Positions 17,036 through 25,227 of a DNA stretch of 34,508 nucleotides are shown piece by piece; positions within the stretch are counted from its first letter, which is position 1; the number at the start of each line of letters is the position of its first letter. Source of the DNA: Aromatoleum evansii (GTDB taxonomy: Bacteria; Pseudomonadota; Gammaproteobacteria; Burkholderiales; Rhodocyclaceae). The notes below the pieces were generated by a model. That model did no database searches, was not told the origin of the DNA, and saw nothing but the letters and a program-made list of their open reading frames with translations. The stretch lies in NCBI RefSeq assembly GCF_012910805.1, contig NZ_WTVK01000059.1:1-34508 (forward strand), given 5' to 3'. The translations under genes and the position numbers were made by a program.

Positions 17036-17120
17036 GCCTTGGTGGTGAAATTGGTAGACACGCTATCTTGAGGGGGTAGTGTCGAAAGACGTGCGAGTTC
17101 GAGTCTCGCCCAAGGCACCA
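17036..17120 (+). tRNA. tRNA-Leu (anticodon GAG)
   Basis: An 85-base tRNA including an encoded CCA end. The acceptor stem GCCTTGG pairs with CCAAGGC. The D-arm contains AATTGGTAGACACG as in class II leucine tRNAs. The anticodon stem CTATC/GGTAG encloses the loop TTGAGGG, giving anticodon GAG for CUC and CUU codons. A variable arm (GTGTCGAAAGAC) and the T-arm GAGTTCGAGTCTC complete it. It closely matches E. coli tRNA-Leu(GAG). Confidence 0.97.
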
Positions 17121-17146
17121 TTCAGCAGTCCCAGGCAGTCCGATCT

Positions 17147-17187
17147 AGGCCAGCAATCCTAAGCAGCACAAGGGTTCTGGCCTTTTT
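17147..17187 (+). terminator. Rho-independent terminator after tRNA-Leu
   Basis: AGGCCAG (17147-17153) pairs with CTGGCCT (17177-17183), and inside it AATCCT pairs with AGGGTT (one G-T pair). The stem is followed by a run of five T. It ends the tRNA transcript. Confidence 0.85.
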
Positions 17188-17295
17188 CACGTCCACGCGC
17201 CGCCACCGCGCGCTGCCCCTTGGCCCGACACATGCGGGGGCATGCGCGGGGGCATCCTGAGTTCCGCGCCCGCCCGATGCCCCCATCCCCCGCGC

Positions 17296-18384
17296 TCACG
17301 CGGCCGCGAAGGCCTCCGCGACGGCCGGGCAGACGATGCGCCCGGCGTCGACATTCACGCCCGCGGCGAGGTGCGGATCTTCAGCGGTCGCCAGCTGCCA
17401 GCCCTTGTCGGCGAGCGCGAGCACGAAGGGCAGGGTGGCGCTGTTGAGAGCGAAGGTGGAGGTGCGCGCGACCGCGCCGGGCATGTTGGCGACGCAGTAA
17501 TGCACGATGCCATCGACGACGTAGGTCGGGTCGGCGTGCGTGGTCGGGTGGCTGCTCTCGAAGCAGCCGCCCTGGTCGATCGAGACGTCGACCAGCACCG
17601 AGCCGAGCTGCATGCGCGCCAGCCACTCGCGCGGCACGAGCCGCGGCGTGCGTGCCCCGGGCAGAAGCGCGGCACCGATCGTGAGGTCGGCCTTGAGCAC
17701 CAGGGACTCGATCGCCCCGCCGGTCGCGTGGCGGGTGCGGATGCGCCCGGCGAAGAGTTCATCGAGACGGCGCAGGCGGTCCAGCGAAGGGTCGGCGACG
17801 GTGACGTCGGCGCCCAGGCCGACGGCCATGCGCGCGGCGTTGTAGCCGACCACCCCGCCGCCGAGGATCACCACGCGCGCCGGCGCAACACCGGGAACGC
17901 CGCCGAGCAGCACGCCGGAGCCGCCGTGCGGTTTCTCGAGGCAGCTCGCGCCGGCCTGGATCGCCATGCGTCCCGCGACCTCGCTCATCGGTGCGAGCAG
18001 CGGCAGCCCGCCCGCGGGGCTGGTGACGGTTTCGTAGGCGATGGCGGTCGTTCCGGATGCGAGCAGCAGGCGCGTCTGTTGCGCATCGGCGGCGAGGTGG
18101 AGGTAGGTGAACAGCACCTGGCCGGGCCGCAGCAGCGCGCATTCCTGCGGCTGCGGTTCCTTGACCTTGACGATGAGTTCCGCACGGGAAAAGACCTCTT
18201 CGGCGGTGTCGACGATTTCCGCCCCTTCGGCACGGTAGTGCTCGTCCGCGAGGCCGATCGCCGTGCCCGCACCGCCCTGCACCAGCACGCGATGACCGTG
18301 GGCGACCAGCTCGCGCACGCTGTGCGGCGTCGCACCGACGCGGTATTCGTGGGTCTTGATTTCCTTCGGGATGCCGATTTGCAT
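17296..18384 (-). CDS. ald: Alanine dehydrogenase
   Basis: A 362-residue NAD-dependent enzyme interconverting L-alanine with pyruvate and ammonia. The N-terminus MQIGIPKEIKTHEYRVG is typical. Lys75 in VKVKEP and His96 in TYLHLA correspond to catalytic residues known from the Mycobacterium tuberculosis enzyme. The NAD-binding loop VVILGGGVVGYNAARMA lies near the middle, and VDVSIDQGG carries the conserved Asp. Length is normal. ATG 18384 is chosen because the family starts there; the frame stays open upstream without family similarity. An imperfect palindrome lies about 110 bases upstream and could bind a regulator such as an Lrp-type protein, which is inference. Confidence 0.96.
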   Translation of the reverse strand: MQIGIPKEIKTHEYRVGATPHSVRELVAHGHRVLVQGGAGTAIGLADEHYRAEGAEIVDTAEEVFSRAELIVKVKEPQPQECALLRPGQVLFTYLHLAADAQQTRLLLASGTTAIAYETVTSPAGGLPLLAPMSEVAGRMAIQAGASCLEKPHGGSGVLLGGVPGVAPARVVILGGGVVGYNAARMAVGLGADVTVADPSLDRLRRLDELFAGRIRTRHATGGAIESLVLKADLTIGAALLPGARTPRLVPREWLARMQLGSVLVDVSIDQGGCFESSHPTTHADPTYVVDGIVHYCVANMPGAVARTSTFALNSATLPFVLALADKGWQLATAEDPHLAAGVNVDAGRIVCPAVAEAFAAA

Positions 18385-18687
18385 GATCGATGGTCCGTGG
18401 GAAGGCAGGCAGCCCGCCTGCGGGGTCCGTGCCGGTGAAATGCGCGGCGGCGGCAACCGTGGATGATGAACGCGCCAACGCCCGTCTGTCATGCTGCATT
18501 ACAACATGCACGCGAACGCCCGCCCCGGGGTATCCGAAGAAGTATTACCAAAGTCTTATTAATAGGCCCGCCGCGGCGCACCACGGCGTGATTTGCGGTT
18601 TTTTGTTTTCCTTCCACCGGATTGCCTGCTAGCCTGTCGGCATCGCAGGAAAAATCCGATCGACCACACGCAGCCCCCTCGAAGACC
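18385..18687. other. Divergent control region between ald and the HD-GYP gene
   Basis: No gene is supportable in this stretch. It contains an imperfect palindrome CATGCTG-CATTA-CAACATG (18490-18508, six of seven pairs) on the ald side. An AT-rich patch (about 18537-18560 and 18598-18612) probably holds the promoters. I cannot assign -35/-10 pairs with confidence. Confidence 0.5.
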
Positions 18688-19842
18688 ATGACACCTCGGC
18701 AAGGTTTCGAACGCGTATCACCCACCGACATCCGCCTCGGCGAACCGCTGCCCTATGCGGTGTATGACGGTTCCGGGATGCTGTTGCTGCAGGCCGGCTT
18801 TGTCATCAATACCGCGAAGCAGCGCGACGTGCTGATCGCCAACGGCTGCTTCATCAGCAACGCTGCACACCCGAAGCCGGCGCATCCTCCGCTGCCGGTG
18901 GCGTCGGTGAGCGAGGAGCACAGCTCCTTCGAGATGTTCGATCTCCTCAAGCTGCGCCTCAAGCGCACCTTCGACCTGTACAAGCACGGCCACCTGGGCG
19001 ACGAGTTCGTGCCGCGCATCGAGGGCATCGCGCTGACGATCCAGGAGGCATGCACGCACGACACCGACTCGGCGCTGGCGAACCTGCATCTCGACTACGA
19101 CAGCTCCTACGCGGTGATCCACCATCTGCAGGCGGCGATGCTGTGCGAGCTGATCGGCAAGAAGCTGGGGGTGCCGGACGAGTCGCGCCTGCCGCTGATC
19201 AAGGCCGGCCTCACGCACGACATCGGCCTGCTCGACATCCAGGACACGCTCGACCGGCAGGTCGAACCCCTGACGCCCTTGCAGCGCGAGCGCATCAATC
19301 GCCACCCGATCGACAGCGAAACCATCCTCGCGGGCCTGGGCGTGCGCGAGAAGACCTGGCTCGATCCGGTGCGCCACCACCACGAGCGCCTCGACGGCAC
19401 GGGCTACCCGGACGGCAGCGCGGGCGAGGCGATCAGCCTGCCGACGCGGGTGCTGGCGATCGCCGACATCTACAGCGCAATGGTGCGCGACCGCCCCTAC
19501 CGCAAGGCGATGGTGTCGACCGAGGCGATGCGCAAGCTGATGCTGGAGCAGGGCTCGGCCACCGACAGCCGCCTGATCGGCATGATGATCAAGGAGATCG
19601 GCGTCTTCCCGCCGGGGGCGACCGTGCGGCTGGCCAACGGCGAGATCGCCGTCGTGAAGAAGCGCACGACGAACACCGCCTGTCCGCTGGTATTTTCCTT
19701 CGTCCGCGCCGACGGCATGCCGATGCTGACGCCGGTGCAGCGCGAGACCGCGCACGAGGGCTGCCGCATCGAGGGCATGGTGCCGTTTTCCAGCCACCGC
19801 GGCTCCGTCGTGGTGCTGCGCGGCCTGTGGCACCGCAACTGA
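18688..19842 (+). CDS. HD-GYP domain c-di-GMP phosphodiesterase
   Basis: A 384-residue protein expected to hydrolyse c-di-GMP. The N-terminal part (1-110) looks like the DUF3391-type domain of many such enzymes. The HD-GYP domain has His in AVIHHLQAAM, the HD pair in GLTHDIGLLD, HHHERLDGTGYPDG (the HD-GYP signature) and ADIYSAMVRDRPYR. Metal ligands appear intact. The usual Lys after HDIG is Leu here (HDIGLLD). A short C-terminal extension follows. ATG 18688 is preferred to an upstream TTG at 18622. A bacteriohemerythrin gene begins 11 bases after its stop, suggesting an oxygen-linked function. Confidence 0.93.
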   Translation: MTPRQGFERVSPTDIRLGEPLPYAVYDGSGMLLLQAGFVINTAKQRDVLIANGCFISNAAHPKPAHPPLPVASVSEEHSSFEMFDLLKLRLKRTFDLYKHGHLGDEFVPRIEGIALTIQEACTHDTDSALANLHLDYDSSYAVIHHLQAAMLCELIGKKLGVPDESRLPLIKAGLTHDIGLLDIQDTLDRQVEPLTPLQRERINRHPIDSETILAGLGVREKTWLDPVRHHHERLDGTGYPDGSAGEAISLPTRVLAIADIYSAMVRDRPYRKAMVSTEAMRKLMLEQGSATDSRLIGMMIKEIGVFPPGATVRLANGEIAVVKKRTTNTACPLVFSFVRADGMPMLTPVQRETAHEGCRIEGMVPFSSHRGSVVVLRGLWHRN

Positions 19843-19853
19843 GGACGAGCACG

Positions 19854-20264
19854 ATGAACCGCTTCGAATGGAAGCCCGAATACTCCGTGGACGATGCCGA
19901 GATCGACCGCCAGCATGCGGAACTGATCGCGATCATCAACGAGCTAGCCGACCAGCTGCACGGCGAGGGCCCGTCCGACGGGGCGCGGCGCGTGTTCGAC
20001 CACCTCGCGCATTACGTGACGACGCATTTCGCGTACGAGGAAGAACTCATCGCACGCGCCGGCTACCCCGATGACCGGATCGCCGAGCACCAGGCGGAGC
20101 ACAACACGATCCTGCGCCAGGTGCAGGAATTCGAGCGCGTGTTCGAAAGCGGCGACCCCGCGGCGCTGCAGGCACTGATGCCCTTCCTCTATGGCGAATG
20201 GCTGATCCATCACATCTGCGGCACGGACAAGGAATACGTGCCCTGGCTCGTGGCGGCACGCTGA
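19854..20264 (+). CDS. Bacteriohemerythrin
   Basis: A 136-residue single-domain hemerythrin that binds oxygen at a di-iron centre. The ligand pattern is complete: IDRQHAELI, HFAYEEE (H-x3-E), HQAEH (H-x3-H) and HICGTDKEY (H-x4-D). Length is normal. GAGGA lies upstream of the start, and the HD-GYP gene ends 11 bases before, so the two are probably one operon. The hemerythrin may supply or sense oxygen for the c-di-GMP enzyme. Confidence 0.94.
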   Translation: MNRFEWKPEYSVDDAEIDRQHAELIAIINELADQLHGEGPSDGARRVFDHLAHYVTTHFAYEEELIARAGYPDDRIAEHQAEHNTILRQVQEFERVFESGDPAALQALMPFLYGEWLIHHICGTDKEYVPWLVAAR

Positions 20265-20336
20265 AGCCGCGACGGCGCACGCGACCGGGAGCGCCCAAAG
20301 CGGGTAATGCCAGGAGATCGACAGGCGCGCGATCTC

Positions 20337-20366
20337 ATGACAATTTGATCGCGGGCGGACTAGAAT
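20337..20366 (+). promoter_or_regulatory. Promoter of the haem-sensor diguanylate cyclase
   Basis: ATGACA (20337-20342; five of six match) and TAGAAT (20361-20366; five of six) are separated by 18 bases. Transcription would start near 20373, about 30 bases before the ATG. Confidence 0.55.
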
Positions 20367-20403
20367 GAGCCGCTGACCCGACCCTTGCGCGGTTCCTATC
20401 GCC

Positions 20404-22485
20404 ATGCTCCGCATCCCTGACCGCTTCTACTGGGTGCTTCCGCTCGGGGCATGGACGCTGCTGATCCTGCTGTCCCTCGGCCTGACGCTGCAGCAGAGCC
20501 AGAATGCCGCGTTCGCGACGGCACGCCAGCAGGGGCGCGACATCTTCCACATGATCGAGGCCATGCGCCTGTGGAATTCCCGCGCCGGCGGCGTTTTCGT
20601 GCGCCAGAGCGAGTCGACGCCGCCGAACAAGTATCTGGAACTGCCCGAGCGCGACCCCGTCACCACCTCCGGCATCCACCTCACCACCGTCAATCCGGCC
20701 TACATGACGCGCCAGATGGCCGGCGTCATCGAGAGCGAGAGCGGGATCCGCATCCACATCACCAGCCTGCGCCCGATCAATCCGGGCAACGTCGCCGACC
20801 CGTGGGAGGCGCAGGCGCTGCTGGCCTTCGAGAAGGCCGGCGAGAAGGAACGCAGCGAAATCCTCCATGCCGGCACGGAACCGCTGATCCGCTACATGGC
20901 GCCGCTGTTCGTGCGCAAGGAATGCCTGGATTGCCACCAGCAACAGCATTACAAGATCGGCGACGTGCGCGGCGGCATCAGCGTGTCGATCCCGGCGGCG
21001 GATTTCGTCACCCGCGTCGATGCGTCGCGCCGCCAGCTCGTCATCACGCACGTCGGCGTGTGGGCACTCGTCGCGCTGATGCTGCTGATCTACCTGCGGC
21101 AGTATCGCCTGCAGTGGAAAAACCTCAAGAATCTCACCGCGACGCTCGAGGACCGCGTGCGCGAGCGCACCGCCCGCCTGGAGGAGGAAAGCGCCGCGCA
21201 CCGCGCCAGCGAGCAGGCGGCGCGGGAGCACCACCAGCGCTTCCTCGACCTCGTGAACACCACCGACGGCATCGTGTGGGAAGCCGATGCCCGGACCTTC
21301 GTGTTCAGCTTCGTCAGCCGCAAGGCCGAGAGCCTGCTCGGCTACCCGGTCGAGGACTGGCAGACGCCCGGTTTCTGGGTCGCGCACCTGCATCCGGAGG
21401 ACCGCGAATGGGCGCCGCAATACTGCGCGTCGTGCACCGGCCGGCTGGAACCCCATCGTTTCGAATACCGCTTCATCGCCAGGGACGGGCGCGTCGTGTG
21501 GCTCGAGGACATCGTCACGGTGGTCGCCGAGGACGGCGAACCCAGGCTGCTGCGCGGTCTGATGGTGGACATCACCGCGCGCCGCGAGGCCGAACTCGAG
21601 GTGCGCCACCTCACGCAGCGCCTGACGCTGGCGACGCGCGCCGCCCACATCGGCATCTGGGAATACGAACCGCACAGCGGCAAGGTGGTGTGGGACAGCA
21701 CCATGCACGAACTGTTCGGCGTGAGCCCGGACGAGTTCAGCGGGCGCTTCGAAGACGTGTTGACGCTGGTCCTGCCCGAAGACGTCCCGCACCTCACGAA
21801 GCTGGTCGACGAGGCCCTGCGCACCGGCGGCGACTTTGTCACGACCTTCCGCATCCTGCGCCACGGCACCGAGATCCGCCACCTGGACGCCCAGGCCGTG
21901 CTGGTGCCGGGCAACGGCCACCAGCCGGTAAGGATGATCGGCGTCAATCGCGACGTCACCGAGCGCAAGCGCAACGAGCAGGAGCTGCTGCGCCTGGCGA
22001 CCACGGACGTGCTGACCGGCTGCTACAACCGCGGCTACCTGCAGCGCATGCTGGAACTGGAGATCGAGCGCGCGCGGCGCCACGGCGACGTGCTGTCGCT
22101 GCTGATGTACGACCTCGACCACTTCAAGACCATCAACGACACCTGGGGCCACGGCGTGGGCGACGCGGTACTGGCGCAAGGCGCGGCGGTGGTGCGCGAG
22201 ACGATACGCCGCACCGACACGCTGGCGCGCTGGGGCGGCGAGGAGTTCATGGTGCTGTGCCCGCGCACCTCCGCCAGCGAAGCGAAGGTGCTCGGCGAGC
22301 GCGTGCAGCAGGCGCTGCGCGAGCACCCGACGCCGCCCGCGGGTGTGGTCACCGCGAGCATCGGCGTGGTCACGCTGCGCCCCGAGGACGACGCCGACAC
22401 CCTGCTCAAGCGGGCCGACGACCTGATGTACTGCGCCAAGGAGGCCGGCCGCGACCGCGTGTGCTGCGACACCGACCCGGCCTGA
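20404..22485 (+). CDS. Diguanylate cyclase with haem-c (Tll0287-like) sensor and two PAS domains
   Basis: A 693-residue membrane sensor enzyme making c-di-GMP. A first membrane helix (about 9-31) precedes a periplasmic Tll0287/DUF3365-like domain containing C174-LD-C-H178, a covalent haem-c site (ECLDCHQQ). A second helix (about 213-235) leads into a coiled coil (LEDRVRERTARLEEE), PAS 1 (about 280-395), PAS 2 (about 405-520, with PAC-like ends DITARREAE and DVTERKRNE) and GGDEF. GGEEF (611-615) is an active version, and RRTD five residues before is an intact I-site. A haem in the periplasm suggests sensing of redox state, NO or oxygen. It has its own promoter. Confidence 0.93.
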   Translation: MLRIPDRFYWVLPLGAWTLLILLSLGLTLQQSQNAAFATARQQGRDIFHMIEAMRLWNSRAGGVFVRQSESTPPNKYLELPERDPVTTSGIHLTTVNPAYMTRQMAGVIESESGIRIHITSLRPINPGNVADPWEAQALLAFEKAGEKERSEILHAGTEPLIRYMAPLFVRKECLDCHQQQHYKIGDVRGGISVSIPAADFVTRVDASRRQLVITHVGVWALVALMLLIYLRQYRLQWKNLKNLTATLEDRVRERTARLEEESAAHRASEQAAREHHQRFLDLVNTTDGIVWEADARTFVFSFVSRKAESLLGYPVEDWQTPGFWVAHLHPEDREWAPQYCASCTGRLEPHRFEYRFIARDGRVVWLEDIVTVVAEDGEPRLLRGLMVDITARREAELEVRHLTQRLTLATRAAHIGIWEYEPHSGKVVWDSTMHELFGVSPDEFSGRFEDVLTLVLPEDVPHLTKLVDEALRTGGDFVTTFRILRHGTEIRHLDAQAVLVPGNGHQPVRMIGVNRDVTERKRNEQELLRLATTDVLTGCYNRGYLQRMLELEIERARRHGDVLSLLMYDLDHFKTINDTWGHGVGDAVLAQGAAVVRETIRRTDTLARWGGEEFMVLCPRTSASEAKVLGERVQQALREHPTPPAGVVTASIGVVTLRPEDDADTLLKRADDLMYCAKEAGRDRVCCDTDPA

Positions 22486-22497
22486 CGACGTCCGCGC

Positions 22498-23409
22498 TCA
22501 CCCCAGACCCGCGGCGCTGCGGTATATCGCCGCCTCCTCCACCAGCCAGTCGCGGAAGGCCGCCAGCGACGCCGTCTCGGCCTTGCGCTCGGGGATGATC
22601 AGGTAGTAGGCCTTGGTGCTGAGATACACGTGTTCGCACGGCATCACGAGGCGCCCGCTGTCGAGTTCCTCGCGGATCAGGAAGGGCGGGATCAGCGCGA
22701 TCCCCATGTCCTGCATCGCCGCCTGCGCCAGCATCGAGAACAGCTCGTAGCGCGTGCCCGTCATGTCGTGCGCGACCTGCATCCCCAGCGAACCGAACCA
22801 CTCGCGCCACGCATAGGGGCGGGTGGATTGCTGCAGCAGCGGCAACGCCGCGATCTCCTCGGGCGTGAGCGAGGCCCTGCCCTGCAGCCTGCGCGGACTG
22901 CACACCGGGGTGGCGTTCTCGCGCATCAGGAAGTGCGCCTCGGTCCCCGGCCAGCCGGCGTCGCCGAAGTACAAGGCGGCATCGAACTCGGTGTCGGCGA
23001 ACAGGAAGGGGCGCGTGCGGTTGTTCATGTTCACGGTGACGTCGGGATGGCGGGCGAGGAATTCGCCCAGCCGCGGCAGCAGCCAGCGCGTCGCGAAGGT
23101 GGGCATGACCGCGAGCTCGATGGTCGCGCCGCGGCCGTGGTGGGCCATCACCGAGAGCGTGTCGCGCTCCATCGCATCGAGGCGCGCGCTGATCTGGCGG
23201 CTGTACGACAGGCCCGCCTCGGTGAGCGTGACCCCGCGCTTGGTGCGGCGGAACAGGCGCAAGCCGAGGAAGTCCTCGAGCGCGGCGATCTGGCGGCAGA
23301 TCGCGCTCTGCGTGAGGGCGAGTTCCTCCGCCGCACGCGTGAAGCTCTCATGCCGCGCGGCGCGCTCGAAGGCGAGCAGGGCGGCGGTGCTGGGGATCTT
23401 GCGGCGCAT
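22498..23409 (-). CDS. LysR-family regulator, GcdR-like, divergent from gcdH
   Basis: A 303-residue LysR-type regulator. The N-terminal winged helix (STAALLAFERAARHESFTRA, then LTQSAICRQIAALEDFLGL, LFRRTKRGVTLTEAG) is followed by the periplasmic-binding-protein-like effector domain. The domain pattern (RWLLPRLGEFLARHPDVTVN) is that of GcvA-like LysR proteins. Its position facing gcdH suggests the GcdR regulator described in Azoarcus, which responds to glutaryl-CoA pathway metabolites. ATG 23409 is chosen because GGAG lies 6-8 bases upstream; 23421 and 23439 are other in-frame ATGs. Confidence 0.88.
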   Translation of the reverse strand: MRRKIPSTAALLAFERAARHESFTRAAEELALTQSAICRQIAALEDFLGLRLFRRTKRGVTLTEAGLSYSRQISARLDAMERDTLSVMAHHGRGATIELAVMPTFATRWLLPRLGEFLARHPDVTVNMNNRTRPFLFADTEFDAALYFGDAGWPGTEAHFLMRENATPVCSPRRLQGRASLTPEEIAALPLLQQSTRPYAWREWFGSLGMQVAHDMTGTRYELFSMLAQAAMQDMGIALIPPFLIREELDSGRLVMPCEHVYLSTKAYYLIIPERKAETASLAAFRDWLVEEAAIYRSAAGLG

Positions 23410-23466
23410 CGATGGCTCCATAAAGTGCGCAACGCGCATGACAGGGCAGAACGCACGGATGTTTCG

Positions 23467-23540
23467 GTGGGAGCGGCTTCAGCCGCGAATGGGCGATTCA
23501 CTCCGCAACACCGCTGCTTCGCGGCTGAAGCCGCTCCCAC
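23467..23540. repeat. REP-type inverted repeat pair (REPIN-like)
   Basis: A 23-bp sequence starting GTGGGAGCGGCTTCAGCCGC (23467-23489) recurs as its perfect reverse complement at 23518-23540, with 28 bases between. Each arm contains its own small palindrome GCGGCT-TC-AGCCGC. This is the build of REP/BIME elements spread by REP-associated tyrosine transposases. It lies in the regulator-gcdH intergenic region, upstream of the gcdH promoter. Confidence 0.85.
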
Positions 23541-23597
23541 ATAGCCGCTGCCACCGCCATGGCCGTTTCACCAAGTGCGTTTTCCGCACAAGCTATC

Positions 23598-23610
23598 ACG
23601 AAATTTTCGT
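23598..23610. promoter_or_regulatory. Candidate operator for the LysR regulator at gcdH
   Basis: ACGAAA-T-TTTCGT is a perfect palindrome that ends directly at the -35 box of gcdH. A second inverted repeat, GTGCG-N5-CGCAC, lies at 23575-23589. A LysR activator usually binds just at this distance. Which of the two is used cannot be told from sequence. Confidence 0.5.
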
Positions 23611-23640
23611 TTGTCGCAGCGCTCGATGCGGAACTATAGT
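23611..23640 (+). promoter_or_regulatory. Promoter of gcdH
   Basis: TTGTCG (23611-23616) and TATAGT (23635-23640) are separated by 18 bases. The poor -35 box fits a promoter that needs an activator. Confidence 0.55.
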
Positions 23641-23705
23641 GCAGTCACCGACCAGAGCCGGGTAGTCCCGGCCCACGACCAAACGCCGCATTGAGGAGAT
23701 TCGCC

Positions 23706-24893
23706 ATGGCAAGCAACCGCGTGACTTTCGACTGGGCCGACCCCCTGTATCTCGACAGCCAGCTCACCGAGACCGAGCGCCTGGTGCGCGACAGCGCCCG
23801 CGCCTACTGCCAGGAGCGCCTGCTGCCGCGCGTGCAGGAGGCCTTCCGCCACGAGAAGACCGACCCCGCGATCTTCCGCGAGATGGGCGAACTGGGCCTG
23901 CTCGGGCCGACCATCCCCGAGCAGTACGGCGGCGCCGGCATGAACTACGTCGCCTACGGCCTCATCGCGCGTGAAGTCGAGCGCGTGGATTCCGGCTACC
24001 GTTCGATGATGAGCGTGCAGTCCTCGCTGGTGATGGTGCCGATCAACGAATTCGGCACCGAGGCGCAGAAACAGAAATACCTGCCCAAGCTCGCGACCGG
24101 CGAGTGGATCGGCTGCTTCGGCCTGACCGAGCCGAACCACGGCTCCGACCCCGGCAGCATGGTCACGCGCGCCAAGAAGGTCGACGGCGGCTACAGCCTG
24201 TCGGGCGCCAAGATGTGGATCACCAACAGCCCGATCGCCGACGTGTTCGTCGTGTGGGCGAAGGACGACGCCGGCGACATCCGCGGCTTCGTGCTCGAGA
24301 AGGGCTGGAAGGGCCTGTCGGCTCCCGCGATCCACGGCAAGGTCGGCCTGCGCGCCTCGATCACCGGCGAGATCGTCATGGACGAGGTGTTCGTGCCGGA
24401 AGAGAACGCCTTCCCGACCGTGCGCGGCCTCAAGGGCCCCTTCACCTGCCTGAACTCGGCCCGCTACGGCATCGCCTGGGGCGCGCTCGGCGCGGCGGAA
24501 GCCTGCTACGAGACCGCGCGCCAGTACACGATGGACCGCAAGCAGTTCGGTCGCCCGCTCGCCGCCAATCAGCTGATCCAGAAGAAGCTCGCCGACATGC
24601 TCACCGAGATCACGCTGGGCCTGCAGGGCTGCCTGCGCCTGGGTCGCCTCAAGGACGAGGGCAACGCGCCGGTCGAGCTCACGTCGATCATGAAGCGCAA
24701 CTCCTGCGGCAAGTCGCTGGAGATCGCCCGCGTCGCGCGCGACATGCTCGGCGGCAACGGCATCTCGGACGAGTTCTGCATCGCGCGCCACCTCGTGAAC
24801 CTCGAAGTGGTTAACACCTACGAAGGCACGCACGACATCCATGCGCTGATCCTCGGCCGCGCAATCACCGGCATCGCCGCGTTCGCCAACTGA
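23706..24893 (+). CDS. gcdH: Glutaryl-CoA dehydrogenase
   Basis: A 395-residue FAD enzyme of the acyl-CoA dehydrogenase family that converts glutaryl-CoA to crotonyl-CoA and CO2. This is a step in lysine breakdown and in the lower part of anaerobic benzoyl-CoA degradation. Seen in order: [48 protein letters not shown] and [20 protein letters not shown]. Glu373 is the catalytic base. The Tyr just before it (Tyr372) is the residue I associate with decarboxylating enzymes, while non-decarboxylating ones carry Val. GAGGAG lies 8 bases before the ATG. A hairpin terminator follows about 65 bases after the stop. Confidence 0.96.
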   Translation: MASNRVTFDWADPLYLDSQLTETERLVRDSARAYCQERLLPRVQEAFRHEKTDPAIFREMGELGLLGPTIPEQYGGAGMNYVAYGLIAREVERVDSGYRSMMSVQSSLVMVPINEFGTEAQKQKYLPKLATGEWIGCFGLTEPNHGSDPGSMVTRAKKVDGGYSLSGAKMWITNSPIADVFVVWAKDDAGDIRGFVLEKGWKGLSAPAIHGKVGLRASITGEIVMDEVFVPEENAFPTVRGLKGPFTCLNSARYGIAWGALGAAEACYETARQYTMDRKQFGRPLAANQLIQKKLADMLTEITLGLQGCLRLGRLKDEGNAPVELTSIMKRNSCGKSLEIARVARDMLGGNGISDEFCIARHLVNLEVVNTYEGTHDIHALILGRAITGIAAFAN

Positions 24894-25227
24894 GTTCGGC
24901 GAGCCTGCCCCGCCCGGCACCGCCCTCGCACGGGTCGGGCGCCCGGGCGAGGGCGACAAGCCCGGCCTCCGGGCTTCCTTCTTCCTCCGGGACGCGACCG
25001 GGCAGCACCCGCCGGTCGCGGCTCATACCTCCGCCGCGGACTACCACGCATCCGCGCTGCACTCCGGCCGCATATCGCCGCCCCCTCTTTGCCCAATACC
25101 GGCACTCCGGCGTCATTGGCGCGGAACACTCCACAGCTTCCGCCGCGCAGGGCGGTAGAATCTTCCGACGAGCAGCCCGGGCGCCCCGCATTGGCGGTCC
25201 CGCGACGCGCCAGGCCGGAGGAACACG
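24894..25227. other. Intergenic stretch after gcdH
   Basis: No gene is supportable in this stretch. It holds the gcdH terminator hairpin (24958-24985) and a likely -10 box for the kinase gene (TAGAAT at 25156-25161, no convincing -35). Confidence 0.55.
24958..24985 (+). terminator. Terminator hairpin after gcdH
   Basis: AAGCCCGG (24958-24965) and CCGGGCTT (24969-24976) form a perfect 8-bp stem with a 3-base loop, followed by a pyrimidine-rich CCTTCTTCC. The T-run is interrupted, so efficiency is uncertain. Confidence 0.6.

Noticed and set aside
20335-22326. A 663-codon minus-strand frame opposite the haem-sensor cyclase
   Set aside because: It is antisense of a clear multi-domain gene and lacks motifs.
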